Positions 1-8,907 of a stretch of 64,000 bases of DNA are shown here, piece after piece. The position numbers were made by a program, and so were the translations under genes. Position 1 is the stretch's first letter. Each line of letters begins with the position of its first letter. Under the pieces are notes generated by a model that did no database searches, had not been told where the DNA came from, and saw only the letters and a list, made by a program, of their open reading frames with translations. The DNA is taken from positions 2,232,001-2,296,000 of the forward strand of contig CP065001.1 in NCBI GenBank assembly GCA_016700155.1, given 5' to 3'. The DNA is from Ignavibacteriales bacterium. Its GTDB lineage: Bacteria > Bacteroidota > Ignavibacteria > Ignavibacteriales > Ignavibacteriaceae.

Positions 1-1
1 A

Positions 2-112
2 AATCATTTTCTTGTAACAGAATTCAAAAAACTTGGATGGGAATGGGGCGGTGACTGGACATCATTAAAAGATTACCAGCATTTTGAAAAAAAGTTTACG
101 GATAAAAAATGA
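2..112 (+). CDS. M15-type peptidase, C-terminal fragment
   Basis: Only the last 36 codons are in the window; the frame is open from base 2 to the TGA at 110-112. The fragment reads FKKLGWEWGGDWTSLKDYQH and ends KFTDKK. The GWEWGGDW..-KDYQHFE pattern is the C-terminal signature of the D-Ala-D-Ala carboxypeptidase / L-Ala-D-Glu endopeptidase family (peptidase M15), in which the D and H of this stretch are zinc-site residues. Such enzymes trim peptidoglycan stem peptides; they occur in cell-wall maintenance and in phage lysins. Signal peptide and context lie outside the window, so cellular role is open. Confidence 0.7.
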   Translation, partial: NHFLVTEFKKLGWEWGGDWTSLKDYQHFEKKFTDKK

Positions 113-350
113 ATTTTGTATCTGAAGTTTGGACTCATAATAAATAATTTTCTTTACTCCGCAAACAATCAACTTCATAAATGATTTACGATTATGGTGG
201 TAATCATTTCTATTTGTTAAATAAAAAACTAAATTTTGTAAGAAGTTTTCAGTAAGTCAGTCTTTTTCGGCTATTAAATATGGAACGCGAATCGAAATAT
301 TCACTAATAAAGTTTTCGATAAAATAGTTCTTTAATCTAAATACGAATAA
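113..350. other. Intergenic region upstream of the histidine kinase
   Basis: 238 bases of AT-rich sequence between the M15 peptidase stop and the kinase start. It holds one imperfect inverted repeat (AAATGATT at 179-186 and AATCATTT at 202-209) without a following T-run, so it is not an obvious terminator. No convincing promoter hexamer pair and no Shine-Dalgarno sequence before the ATG at 351 were seen. Confidence 0.5.
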
Positions 351-2276
351 ATGCCAATATTCCGACAACATCATCCTATTAAAGGGGTAATAGGTTTAAG
401 AACCAAACTAAATGCATTGAGCATTTTCCTAATTGCACTCATCTCTGCTTTTATATCAGTTTTTTTCACATTAAAATTTGAAGACCAGATCAAACGCGCC
501 GTTCAGAATAAATCTGATAGTATATCAAGAATAACAGCATGGAGTTTTGGTCAGGCACTTTATTTTAAGGACGAAAACGGATTGGATGACGTTATCGAGA
601 GCACCAAACTTGTAAATGAGATAGAGTATATAGTTCTTGTTAATGATTCGGGTAACGTTGTGAGAGCCTCTAATATTGAAGTTGCTGAACAGCAGCTTTA
701 TATTACCACGAAAGCTGCGACTGAAATTAATTATCAGGACTCCTTATATAAAATCCTGGTTCCAATTCCTTTCAGAGATCAGAACATAGGGAAACTTTAT
801 ATCGGTTACAGCTTGCGTGATTATCATGAAGAAATATTCAAAGCCCGCATAACAACAACAATTATTGGCTTTATCGTTTTTCTTGCCGGAGTACTTATAG
901 TAATTTTTATAAGTAACAGGATAACAAAACCTTTTATGAACGTGCTTGATACTACTCAATTAATAACAGAAGGAGATCTGAAAGCACGTATAAATATTAA
1001 AACAAAGGATGAAGTTTCTTCTCTCGCAGACTATATCAATTCTTTAGCTGAAAAACTTGAAAAGGCTTACCACAGAATTGAAAAAGTTAATATCGAGGAA
1101 CAGGCAAAATCACGCGGCAGAATACGCGAACTTGCACTAGAAATTAATCAACGAAAAATAACCGAGGTAGCTTTACGTAAAAGTGAAGAAAGATTCCGGC
1201 TAATGTTTGAACTCGCTCCGGTGGGAATGGTCATTCTGTCTCCAAAGAATCTTATTCTTGATGTTAATAAAGCGTTCTGTAACACAGTAGGGTATGAACA
1301 CGAAGAACTTATCAATAAATCTTATGAATCAATTAGTCATGCTGATGACTGGGGCTTAGAATCTTCCCGTTACAATCAGATGATAAATCAGCCTATAAGT
1401 GATGCGAATTTTGAAAAACGATTTATAAGAAAAGATACAAAAATCATCAACGCAATTGTTGAAGCAGTTGTTATTAAAGATGATAAGGGCAACCCGCTTA
1501 ATTTTATTATCCAGGCAATAGATATCACATTGTTGAAGAAAGCACAGAAGGAATTAATTGCGGCGAAAGAGAGAGCGGAAGAATCAGACAGATTGAAGAC
1601 CGCATTTCTTGCCCAGATGTCACACGAAATCAGAACACCGCTAAATGTAATACTCACTTCTACTTCAATAATAGAAGAAGAACTTAGCAACTCTTCATCT
1701 GATGGTGATGATAGTTTGATGCTGTCAGTAAACAGTGCAGGCAAAAGGCTGTTACGGACTATCGATCTTATTCTGAATATGTCTTCAATTCAAAGCGGAA
1801 GTTATAAGGCGGAATATGAACCGGTTGAGTTAAATAAAGAACTATTCCGTTTAACCACCGAATTCAAATCCATTTCCGGTGAAAAGAATATTGATCTGAT
1901 GTTCAGCAGCCAGGTAAAAGATGCTTCTGTACTGGCAGACAAATACACCGTCACACAGATTTTTCAAAACCTGATCGACAATGCTCTTAAATACACTCAC
2001 AAAGGAAAAGTTGAAGTAAGTATTCACAGGAATTCAGAAAAGAAAATCTGTGTTGAAATTAAGGACACCGGGATAGGAATTTCCAAAGAGTATCAGAAAA
2101 ATCTTTTCCAGACATTCTCCCAGGAAGATCAGGGTCACATCAGAAAGTTTGAAGGGAACGGTCTTGGTTTAGCCCTGGTTAAAAAATATGTTGAATTGAA
2201 CAACGCCGAAATTTCTTTCACAAGTGAAAAAGGTGTCGGTTCAACATTTATAGTAATATTTGATCCCGGTTACTAG
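351..2276 (+). CDS. PAS-containing membrane sensor histidine kinase
   Basis: A 641-residue two-component sensor kinase. In order: membrane helix at about 23-41, an extracytoplasmic sensor segment at about 42-165, a second helix at 168-189, a HAMP linker at about 190-245, a short coiled coil, one PAS domain at about 275-395, the HisKA dimerisation domain with phospho-acceptor His425 in MSHEIRTPLN, and a C-terminal HATPase domain. The HATPase shows the N-box NLIDNALKYT (540-549), G1 DTGIGI (572-577) and G2 GNGLGLALV (602-610). There is no receiver domain and no response regulator beside it, so its partner is unknown. It converges with the next gene, sharing 4 bases. Family assignment is firm; the signal sensed cannot be read from the sequence. 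Confidence 0.93.
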   Translation: MPIFRQHHPIKGVIGLRTKLNALSIFLIALISAFISVFFTLKFEDQIKRAVQNKSDSISRITAWSFGQALYFKDENGLDDVIESTKLVNEIEYIVLVNDSGNVVRASNIEVAEQQLYITTKAATEINYQDSLYKILVPIPFRDQNIGKLYIGYSLRDYHEEIFKARITTTIIGFIVFLAGVLIVIFISNRITKPFMNVLDTTQLITEGDLKARINIKTKDEVSSLADYINSLAEKLEKAYHRIEKVNIEEQAKSRGRIRELALEINQRKITEVALRKSEERFRLMFELAPVGMVILSPKNLILDVNKAFCNTVGYEHEELINKSYESISHADDWGLESSRYNQMINQPISDANFEKRFIRKDTKIINAIVEAVVIKDDKGNPLNFIIQAIDITLLKKAQKELIAAKERAEESDRLKTAFLAQMSHEIRTPLNVILTSTSIIEEELSNSSSDGDDSLMLSVNSAGKRLLRTIDLILNMSSIQSGSYKAEYEPVELNKELFRLTTEFKSISGEKNIDLMFSSQVKDASVLADKYTVTQIFQNLIDNALKYTHKGKVEVSIHRNSEKKICVEIKDTGIGISKEYQKNLFQTFSQEDQGHIRKFEGNGLGLALVKKYVELNNAEISFTSEKGVGSTFIVIFDPGY

Positions 2277-3418
2277 TGTTCTTTCCTGCCGTAAAATAAT
2301 TTGAGTGGGATATAAAACCTTTTTGCCCACGCCTGCTCATTGTGATATGCATTTTCAAATTTTTTCCAGAACAGGTTTTTCTCCTTTACAAATCCTTTAG
2401 TTTCAAGTGCGAGTATCATTTCGTCAACTCCGGGTTGAAGAAGCGATTCAAGTTCGACACCGCCATTATCGATATAAATTAATACATCTTCAGAATTAAT
2501 ATTTGAGTTAACTACGGTTGATACATAATCTATCCTGCCGATTTTAAAAGCCGGAGATAAACAGGCTGCCTTTGAAAAAACATTCGGGTATTCCCACAGC
2601 AGCATAAAACTTATCAGCGCGCCGGCGGATGAACCCGCAACAGAAGTATTATTTCTGTCAGGCATTGTTCTGTAATTTTTATCTATGAAAGGTTTTAATT
2701 CATCCACAATGAATTTCATATAAGCTTTGCTTGTATCATTCGGTGTGTATTCAGATGATCTGTCAGGAGTATTATAAATTCCCACAACAATTATTGGATC
2801 GATTATTCTTTGTTTGATAAGACTATCTGCTGTTTCGTCTACCTGCCAATCGTAACCAAAAGATGATGTTGCCGGATCAAAAATGTTCTGTCCATCCTGC
2901 ATATATAAAACCGGGTATCGCAGTTCGGAATTAAAATAATTTTCAGGCAGCCAGACGATTATATCTCTTGATCTAATGTGGTTGCTTTTAAATTCCCGAT
3001 AATATTCAACTATTCCTGTAATCTGACCTGTTCTTTTACTTGAACCAGCCTTTCCCCAATTGTTGATAGTAAAATTTAATGTCGTGTCTCTATTCACGAT
3101 GACTTTGTAGTTACCGGGTATACTTCCGTCATCATTTAATGCTTCCCTTTCCCAGGTCCCTAAAGTGAATTTAAATTCCAGCAAAGTGCCCTCAGGAAAT
3201 TCTTTTGTTAACGACCAACTTGAATCATTCAACTTTGTTAACAAAACTTTATCCGGCTGCCAGTTGCCAAGCTGTTCACCGTTGCCGGACATATATACTG
3301 CATCTGTGTCATTTAAACCTGAAGCATTCACATTAAAAGTTATTGTAAATTTTTGCTGTCCAAATAGAATATTCGACAGTGCAAATAATCCAATTAGAAA
3401 TACTTTTATAAACTTCAT
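2273..3418 (-). CDS. Exported esterase with N-terminal CBM20-like domain
   Basis: A 381-residue exported protein with an N-terminal signal peptide (about 1-21). Residues 22-120 resemble a starch-binding CBM20 / glycogen-binding fold, including GNGEQLGNWQPDKVLLTK and LEFKFTLGTWE. Residues about 130-375 form an esterase-D / enterochelin-esterase-like alpha/beta hydrolase. The nucleophile is Ser264 in AGSSAG (GxSxG), and Asp318 and His359 (AYHNEQAW) are plausible triad partners. Related two-domain proteins de-esterify or bind polysaccharide-linked substrates in the periplasm or outside the cell; the substrate here is not deducible. It lies 9 bases downstream of the YceH-like gene on the same strand, so the two may be cotranscribed. 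The stop overlaps the kinase end by 4 bases. Confidence 0.8.
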   Translation of the reverse strand: MKFIKVFLIGLFALSNILFGQQKFTITFNVNASGLNDTDAVYMSGNGEQLGNWQPDKVLLTKLNDSSWSLTKEFPEGTLLEFKFTLGTWEREALNDDGSIPGNYKVIVNRDTTLNFTINNWGKAGSSKRTGQITGIVEYYREFKSNHIRSRDIIVWLPENYFNSELRYPVLYMQDGQNIFDPATSSFGYDWQVDETADSLIKQRIIDPIIVVGIYNTPDRSSEYTPNDTSKAYMKFIVDELKPFIDKNYRTMPDRNNTSVAGSSAGALISFMLLWEYPNVFSKAACLSPAFKIGRIDYVSTVVNSNINSEDVLIYIDNGGVELESLLQPGVDEMILALETKGFVKEKNLFWKKFENAYHNEQAWAKRFYIPLKLFYGRKEH

Positions 3419-3427
3419 TGTATCAAA

Positions 3428-4072
3428 TTATTTTAGAAGTGAATCAATCATTGACTTAAGTTCTTTTAGTTCATCTTCCAGATTTTGTACCCTTGTTTCG
3501 AGCATTTCAATTCTTGATGAATTATCACCAATATCCTTTGCTTCAGCATCACTATTGTTTTCATTTGTATCTGTATTTAAGGAGAACAGATGAATGTATC
3601 TCGATTCTTTCATCCCGGTTTGTCTTGGCTGCTTCTGAATGAATGGTTCTTCCCTGCTCATCAATTGATTCAGTACCAGATCAAGAGCTTCAAGATTTTC
3701 AAATGAGTGAATTCTGCTGCAATGAGTTTTTATTTCACCTAGAGTTTGTGCACCGCGTAAAAACAAAACACACATTACAGCGATTTCGGGTTCAGTAAGA
3801 TTATAAAATTCCGTAAATGACTGTCTGTATTTAGGTACGCGAATATCATCGCCTGTTCTTTTCACAACAAATTTTTTCTCTCTTAGAGATTCAATTGTTT
3901 TCATTACAAGTTCTTCATTATAGCTGACTACAGGAAAACGGTTTGATTTCTGATTACAAGCATTCATCAATGCATTGACAGACATTGGATAATATTCCGG
4001 TGTAGTTTTTTCTTTTTCAATCAGGCTTCCGATTACTCTTACTTCTTCCAACGTTAATGAATTCTGCACCAT
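3428..4072 (-). CDS. YceH-family (DUF480) protein
   Basis: A 214-residue protein matching the YceH/DUF480 (UPF0502) family: an N-terminal LTLEEVRVIGSLIEKEKTTP followed by PMSVNALMNACNQKSNR and RFPVV, then a second winged-helix unit (about 85-165). The family has two winged-helix domains and is assumed to bind nucleic acid or act in regulation, but its molecular role is not settled. The C-terminal 45 residues are acidic and end in a heptad-like coiled coil (SSRIEMLETRVQNLEDELKE), which is common in this family. It starts with ATG at 4072, diverging from the DUF502 gene with only 91 bases between them, which must hold both promoters. Confidence 0.85.
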   Translation of the reverse strand: MVQNSLTLEEVRVIGSLIEKEKTTPEYYPMSVNALMNACNQKSNRFPVVSYNEELVMKTIESLREKKFVVKRTGDDIRVPKYRQSFTEFYNLTEPEIAVMCVLFLRGAQTLGEIKTHCSRIHSFENLEALDLVLNQLMSREEPFIQKQPRQTGMKESRYIHLFSLNTDTNENNSDAEAKDIGDNSSRIEMLETRVQNLEDELKELKSMIDSLLK

Positions 4073-4163
4073 AGTTTTGATTTATTAGTTATTAAATTTG
4101 TTATTTTCATGACCAATATAACCAATGTCAAAAATATTTTTAATCATAAACAGATAAACAAAA

Positions 4164-4712
4164 ATGAAAAAAATTACGAGATACTTTTTTGAAGGACTTC
4201 TGCTGATAATTCCAGCAGGAGTTACAATTTATTTTTTCTACTACCTGCTGATCAGTGTCGATTCTGTATTCAACCTGAAATACCCCGGGCTCGGTTTTGT
4301 TATTTCAGTGGGAATAATAATCCTCGTTGGATTTATTGCTTCAAACATTTTTACAAAGGGCATAGTGAAAGTGATTGATTCAATATTCAGTAAACTGCCA
4401 TTCATTAAGATTATTTATACGTCACTGAGAGACCTTACAGAAGCATTTGTCGGCGATAAGAAAAAATTCAATCAGCCCGTGCTGGTAAACATTAAAGAGG
4501 ACGGCAGTATTCAAATACCGGGATTTATTACGGAAACAGATTTATCCGCCATTGGTTCTTCCGGCAAAGTTGCTGTATATATTCCGCAGTCATACAATTT
4601 TGCAGGAAATCTTTTGCTCGTCAAAAAAGAAGACCTGGTAATTTTAAAAGTGGAATCAACCGAACTTATGACATTCATAGTTTCCGGCGGACTTAGTTAC
4701 AGAATTAAATAA
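4164..4712 (+). CDS. DUF502 family inner-membrane protein
   Basis: A 182-residue membrane protein of the DUF502 family. Two hydrophobic helices are visible (about 8-31, GLLLIIPAGVTIYFFYYLLI, and about 43-63), followed by a soluble region with the family-typical YTSLRDLTEAFVGDKKKFNQP and GFITETDL stretches. The family is widespread in Bacteroidota, Proteobacteria and plants (COV-like), and its biochemical role is unknown. The gene stands alone between a divergent DUF480 gene and the DUF1579 gene. No ribosome binding site is evident before the ATG. The family call is secure; no function is proposed. Confidence 0.85.
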   Translation: MKKITRYFFEGLLLIIPAGVTIYFFYYLLISVDSVFNLKYPGLGFVISVGIIILVGFIASNIFTKGIVKVIDSIFSKLPFIKIIYTSLRDLTEAFVGDKKKFNQPVLVNIKEDGSIQIPGFITETDLSAIGSSGKVAVYIPQSYNFAGNLLLVKKEDLVILKVESTELMTFIVSGGLSYRIK

Positions 4713-4839
4713 CAAAAATTTTATATAAACGGATTTGATTCAGAATTTTCTGAAACTATATTTCAGTTAACAGTTCATTTGAACTTAACTCAAATCATCT
4801 TCACAATAAATATCTATTAACAAACTAAGGAGTCCTGTA

Positions 4840-5424
4840 ATGAATTTTGTAAAGAAAACTTTACCTGTCTTCGCATTTTTCTTTTTGATTAACTGTTCAA
4901 ATCTTTTTGCTCAGGAAGGAATGGAAATGAGCGCTGAAGAAAAAGCCTGGATGGAGTATATGACACCGGGGAAAGCTCACCAGATGCTCGCTGAAAGTGT
5001 AGGTTCATGGAAGGTTCACACAAAAATGTGGATGGATCCTTCTGCTCCCCCGATGGAATCAGACGGCACAAGTAATGCGGAAATGATTCTTGGAGGCAGA
5101 TACCTTCAATCTACTTTCACCGGTACAATGATGGGAATGCCTTTTGAAGGTATTAGTATGACCGGATTTGATAATGCCAAGAAAGAATTTTTTAATACCT
5201 GGATTGATAATATGGGAACTGGCTTAGCTTATGCAACCGGTAAATACAATGAGAAAAATAACTCAACCGAATTCAAAGGTATGATGGTTGACCCAATGAC
5301 TGGTAAAGACACACCATTTCGTGAAGTATTTAAAATGATCGACAAAAATAAAATGGTGATGGAGATGTACTGGGAAGAAGGCGGTAAAGAATTTTTAGGA
5401 TTGGAACTTACTTATACCAGGTAA
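4840..5424 (+). CDS. Exported methionine-rich DUF1579 protein
   Basis: A 194-residue protein with a signal peptide (cleavage probably after ..NLFAQ, about residue 25). The rest matches DUF1579: HQMLAESVGSWKVHTKMW, a SNAEMILGGRYLQ strand pair, SMTGFDNAKKEFFNTWIDN and the C-terminal KMVMEMYW. DUF1579 proteins are small lipocalin/THAP4-like beta barrels with no assigned reaction. Unusually, about 21 of the roughly 170 mature residues are methionine. A strong Shine-Dalgarno (AAGGAG, 7 bases before the ATG) precedes it and a strong terminator follows at 5434-5467, so it looks monocistronic and well expressed. The function is unknown. Confidence 0.82.
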   Translation: MNFVKKTLPVFAFFFLINCSNLFAQEGMEMSAEEKAWMEYMTPGKAHQMLAESVGSWKVHTKMWMDPSAPPMESDGTSNAEMILGGRYLQSTFTGTMMGMPFEGISMTGFDNAKKEFFNTWIDNMGTGLAYATGKYNEKNNSTEFKGMMVDPMTGKDTPFREVFKMIDKNKMVMEMYWEEGGKEFLGLELTYTR

Positions 5425-5433
5425 TTGATTTAA

Positions 5434-5467
5434 CAGAGCCGGTTTATTAACCGGCTCTGATTTTTTG
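5434..5467 (+). terminator. Rho-independent terminator after the DUF1579 gene
   Basis: A perfect 11-base-pair stem (CAGAGCCGGTT at 5434-5444 with AACCGGCTCTG at 5449-5459), a TATT loop and a T-run from 5461. It sits 9 bases after the DUF1579 stop. The malic enzyme gene ends at 5471 from the other side, so the hairpin may serve both transcripts, though the T-run favours the plus strand. Confidence 0.92.
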
Positions 5468-5470
5468 AAT

Positions 5471-7723
5471 CTATTTTTTCTTTTGAGCTTCCACTACTGC
5501 AATAGATGTCATATTAATGATATCATCAACAGTCGCGCCTCTCTGTAAAACGTGAATTGATTTTTTCATACCCATCAAAACTGGACCAATAACTGTTGCT
5601 TCACCTATTCTTGCCATAAGTTTATAAGCGATGTTTCCTGAATTCAGATCAGGGAATATCAGAACATTTGCACCGCCTTTAATTGTACTGAAAGAAAATT
5701 CAGTATCAAGAATTTGCGGAACAACTGCTGTATCAGCCTGCATTTCGCCGTCGCACAAAATTTCAGGGCGAAGCTTCTTAACTAATTTTACTGCTTCTTT
5801 TACTTTGTTTGATTCGGGGTAAGGTGCACTTCCAAAATTGCTGAATGATAACATTGCAATTCGGGGAATGACATCAAATTCTTTTACCGTATCGGACGCT
5901 GATATAGCAATCTCAGCGAGCACTTCTGCACTTGGATTTACATTAACCGTACAATCAGCGAAGAAGTAAACCTGCTTCTTTGTTACAACTATGTATAGAC
6001 CCGCAACAACTTTAAAACCATCTTTTATACCAACACACTGAAGTGCTGGTTTGATTGTAGTAGGATAATGTGTTGTTAAACCACTGATCAATGAATCGGT
6101 ATCACCGGCATCAAGCATCATTGAACCGTAGTAGATTGGCTTCTTCATCAGTTGACGAGCTTCCCTTAAAGTTGCTCCTTTACGCTGACGTTTTTTATAA
6201 AACAGTTGAGCGTATTCCTCAGCCTTTGTATTGTTTTCAGGATCTATGATTTCAAATTCATTCTGGTCATAACCTAATTCTTTGATCTGTTCCTTAATGA
6301 TCTTTTCATTACCGAGCAAAATTGGTTTTGCAATATTATCCTGGTAAACAACATGTGCAGCGCGGATTATTTTTTCTTCTTCACCTTCGGGATAAACAAC
6401 TTTCTTAGGATTCTTTTGTGCTTTATGGATCATCACACGAATAATTTCTTTAGATAATCCCAGACGTTCTTTTAACTCCTCCTCGTAAGCAGTCCAGTCT
6501 GTGATCTGATATTTAGCAACACCTGTTTCCATTGCCGCCTTAGCCACTGCAGGAGCAACGTGCCATAGTACACGAGGATCAAATGGTTTTGGAATTATAT
6601 ATTCTCTGCCAAAAGAAAAATCTTCGCCGCCATAAGCACTGATAACCATTTCAGGAACTTTTTTCTTTGCAAGTTCCGCCAGTGCCAGAGTAGCCGCCAT
6701 TTTCATTTCTTCATTAATTGCGGATGCTCTTACATCAAGCGCACCTCTGAATATGAACGGAAATCCGAGTACATTATTTACCTGGTTTGGAAAATCACTT
6801 CTTCCTGTCGCCATAATAAGATCTGTGCGAACAGATATCGCTTCATCATACATGATTTCCGGATCAGGATTTGCCATCGCAAAGATAATTGGATTTGGTG
6901 CCATTACCTTTACCATCTCTTTTGATACAACGCCACCGACGGATAATCCAACGAAAACATCAGCGCCTTTAAATGCATCCAGGAGTGATGGGAAACCTTT
7001 CTTTTGTGCGAATTCTTTTTTGTATTTGTTGAGATCATTTCTATCCTGTGTCAAACATCCTTTTGAATCGAACATATAAATGTTTTCACGCTTTGCACCA
7101 GCTCTTACGTAGAGTTTGCAGCAGGATATAGCTGATGCGCCTGCACCATTAACAACTATTCTTACCTGGTCAATTTTTTTACCGGCAACTTCCACAGCAT
7201 TTATTAAAGCAGCGCAGGAAATTATTGCAGTGCCATGCTGATCATCATGAAATACCGGAATTCCCATTGTTTCTTTAAGTGTTTCTTCAATTTCAAAACA
7301 CTCAGGTGCTTTTATATCTTCAAGATTAATTCCGCCAAAAGTAGGTTCAAGCATTTGAACTGCTTTGATTATTTCCTTTGTATCGTGACTTCTCAGTTCA
7401 ATATCAAAAACGTCTATATCAGCAAATCTTTTAAATAGAATTCCTTTGCCTTCCATTACGGGTTTGCCAGCTTCGGCACCAATATCGCCTAAGCCTAATA
7501 CTGCAGTTCCATTTGATACTACGGCAACAAGATTTCCCTTGGCTGTGTATTTGTAAACATCTTCAAGATTTTTTTCAATTGCTCTGCACGGTTCAGCTAC
7601 TCCAGGTGTATATGCGAGTGATAAATCCCTTGAGGTTAAACAAGGTTTTGTCGGGATTACTTCAATCTTCCCTTTTCGTCCCTGGCTGTGATATTCAAGG
7701 GCTTCTTCTTTACTGATTTTCAT
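5471..7723 (-). CDS. maeB: NADP-dependent malic enzyme with phosphotransacetylase-like C-terminus
   Basis: A 750-residue MaeB-type malic enzyme that decarboxylates malate to pyruvate with reduction of NAD(P)+, in the cytoplasm. The N-terminal half (about 1-425) has the malic-enzyme signatures [42 protein letters not shown] and the Rossmann [12 protein letters not shown]. The C-terminal half (about 430-750) is the phosphotransacetylase-like domain of this class ([36 protein letters not shown]), thought to be regulatory rather than catalytic. The frame extends upstream to 7786, but ATG at 7723 is the better start: AGGAG lies 8 bases before it, and the family's N-terminus begins at [12 protein letters not shown]. 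Domain order and length are normal. It is monocistronic as far as can be seen. Confidence 0.95.
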   Translation of the reverse strand: MKISKEEALEYHSQGRKGKIEVIPTKPCLTSRDLSLAYTPGVAEPCRAIEKNLEDVYKYTAKGNLVAVVSNGTAVLGLGDIGAEAGKPVMEGKGILFKRFADIDVFDIELRSHDTKEIIKAVQMLEPTFGGINLEDIKAPECFEIEETLKETMGIPVFHDDQHGTAIISCAALINAVEVAGKKIDQVRIVVNGAGASAISCCKLYVRAGAKRENIYMFDSKGCLTQDRNDLNKYKKEFAQKKGFPSLLDAFKGADVFVGLSVGGVVSKEMVKVMAPNPIIFAMANPDPEIMYDEAISVRTDLIMATGRSDFPNQVNNVLGFPFIFRGALDVRASAINEEMKMAATLALAELAKKKVPEMVISAYGGEDFSFGREYIIPKPFDPRVLWHVAPAVAKAAMETGVAKYQITDWTAYEEELKERLGLSKEIIRVMIHKAQKNPKKVVYPEGEEEKIIRAAHVVYQDNIAKPILLGNEKIIKEQIKELGYDQNEFEIIDPENNTKAEEYAQLFYKKRQRKGATLREARQLMKKPIYYGSMMLDAGDTDSLISGLTTHYPTTIKPALQCVGIKDGFKVVAGLYIVVTKKQVYFFADCTVNVNPSAEVLAEIAISASDTVKEFDVIPRIAMLSFSNFGSAPYPESNKVKEAVKLVKKLRPEILCDGEMQADTAVVPQILDTEFSFSTIKGGANVLIFPDLNSGNIAYKLMARIGEATVIGPVLMGMKKSIHVLQRGATVDDIINMTSIAVVEAQKKK

Positions 7724-8033
7724 TTCTATTCTCCTTTGGAAAAGTCTCGTTAATGTTTGAAGGGAATCGTCTCCGGTCTTTATCAAGTTCTGTCAAGTTA
7801 TAGAATTCAAAATAGGTAGAGTTAAACAGATTTGTATTTGAGGGATGTACTAACTGATAAATTACATTATGTTCAAAAAAAACAGGGCTCACACAACAGA
7901 TTCCCACTTCAAAAAGTAATTATATTGATCATTTTATTTCAAAATTACCTGATCAAAAATACAAATATTCCTTACCAAAAGTTAATAATTTGTCATAGGA
8001 AAAATAAATAGCATTCAAAATTAATAAAGTAAA
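7724..8033. other. Intergenic region between maeB and the YhhQ-type transporter
   Basis: 310 bases upstream of maeB and downstream of the transporter gene. I see no RNA structure, repeat or plausible gene. The small frames crossing it only extend maeB upstream of its ribosome binding site. A TTGACA occurs on the minus strand at 7792-7797, but no matching -10 hexamer follows at normal spacing, so I do not call a promoter. Confidence 0.5.
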
Positions 8034-8792
8034 TCAGGATAGAGTTGCCTCATCCATCAGTTTTTCTGAAACTTCTTTGCCAAGGTATATATCAATTACA
8101 TAATGAATAACGTAGAGTATTGGCGTTAAAATTACAGCAATCAAAAACTTGTAGATATAGTTGACAATTCCTATCGCCAGAACCAGTGATAATTCCCATC
8201 CGGCACCGATATAAAACGCAATGAACAAAACAACAAAACTGTCAATAAGCTGCGAGACCAGTGTTGAGCCTGTCGCTCTTAGCCATATTTTTTTTGAACC
8301 AGTTATTTTTTTTACATAGTGAAATACCGTTACATCAACAAGTTGACCAATAAGAAAAGCGGTTAATGATCCAATGATTATCCAGAGTCCCTGACCAAAA
8401 ATTGAATTGAATGCCAGATCCATATTAATTGTACCGGAACCAGTCTGACGTTCAATCCAAAAATCTGCTGGAGTTAGTCCCATTGAAAAATAAACCAGTA
8501 TGAACGCATATAAAATCAGTGTTGCTGCGGTAAATGAAAGAAATCTCACTCCCCTTCTGCCAAAGTATTCATTTATTATATCTGTCATAATAAATACAAC
8601 GGGCCACAATAGAACGCCCGCAGTCAGGTTGAATGAAAGATCCGATATTCCAAGCAACGTAAGCTTTATCGGCTCAATACCAATAGTTTTTTCGAGGGAA
8701 AAAATTTTAACGCCGATAAATTCAGCAAGAATAGCATTAGCGACAAAGAATGCTCCGAGAATATAGAATAGTTTTGTGCTTTTATCTTTCAT
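8034..8792 (-). CDS. Queuosine precursor transporter, YhhQ/VUT family (DUF165)
   Basis: A 252-residue membrane protein of the YhhQ / vitamin uptake (VUT, DUF165) family, whose E. coli member imports the queuosine precursors preQ0 and preQ1. About six hydrophobic helices are visible. The typical motifs are LLWPVVFIMTDIINEYFGRR in the first third, FLIGQLVDVTVFHYVKK in the middle, and STLVSQLIDSFVVLFIAF. Length is normal. No preQ1 riboswitch was recognised in the short upstream region (8793-8833). It has no operon partner: an upstream terminator at 8834-8873 separates it from the DUF6600 gene. Substrate specificity is inferred from the family. Confidence 0.85.
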   Translation of the reverse strand: MKDKSTKLFYILGAFFVANAILAEFIGVKIFSLEKTIGIEPIKLTLLGISDLSFNLTAGVLLWPVVFIMTDIINEYFGRRGVRFLSFTAATLILYAFILVYFSMGLTPADFWIERQTGSGTINMDLAFNSIFGQGLWIIIGSLTAFLIGQLVDVTVFHYVKKITGSKKIWLRATGSTLVSQLIDSFVVLFIAFYIGAGWELSLVLAIGIVNYIYKFLIAVILTPILYVIHYVIDIYLGKEVSEKLMDEATLS

Positions 8793-8833
8793 CTTTATTC
8801 CGAATTGTTTTTACAAACATATTTGATGTTGAT

Positions 8834-8873
8834 TTAAAAACAAAAGCGGTATCAGTTGAAGACTGATACCGCT
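8834..8873 (-). terminator. Rho-independent terminator after the DUF6600 gene
   Basis: On the minus strand, an 11-base-pair stem (AGCGGTATCAG, complement of 8863-8873, with CTGATACCGCT, complement of 8845-8855) and a 7-base loop, followed by TTTTGTTTTTAAA (8833-8844). It lies 35 bases downstream of the DUF6600 stop codon and insulates the transporter gene. Confidence 0.9.
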
Positions 8874-8907
8874 GTCTTTAAGGAGATGAGGTTTGAGAGG
8901 GAATTAT

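Noticed and set aside
5471..7723. Malic enzyme-phosphotransacetylase fusion as a novelty
   Set aside because: The two-domain form is the normal MaeB architecture.
7724..7786. Upstream start of malic enzyme at 7786
   Set aside because: The ATG at 7723 has an AGGAG site and matches the family N-terminus; the 21 extra residues have no family counterpart.
8793..8833. preQ1 riboswitch for the YhhQ-type transporter
   Set aside because: The 41 bases before the gene are too short and AT-rich, and carry no preQ1 pseudoknot elements.
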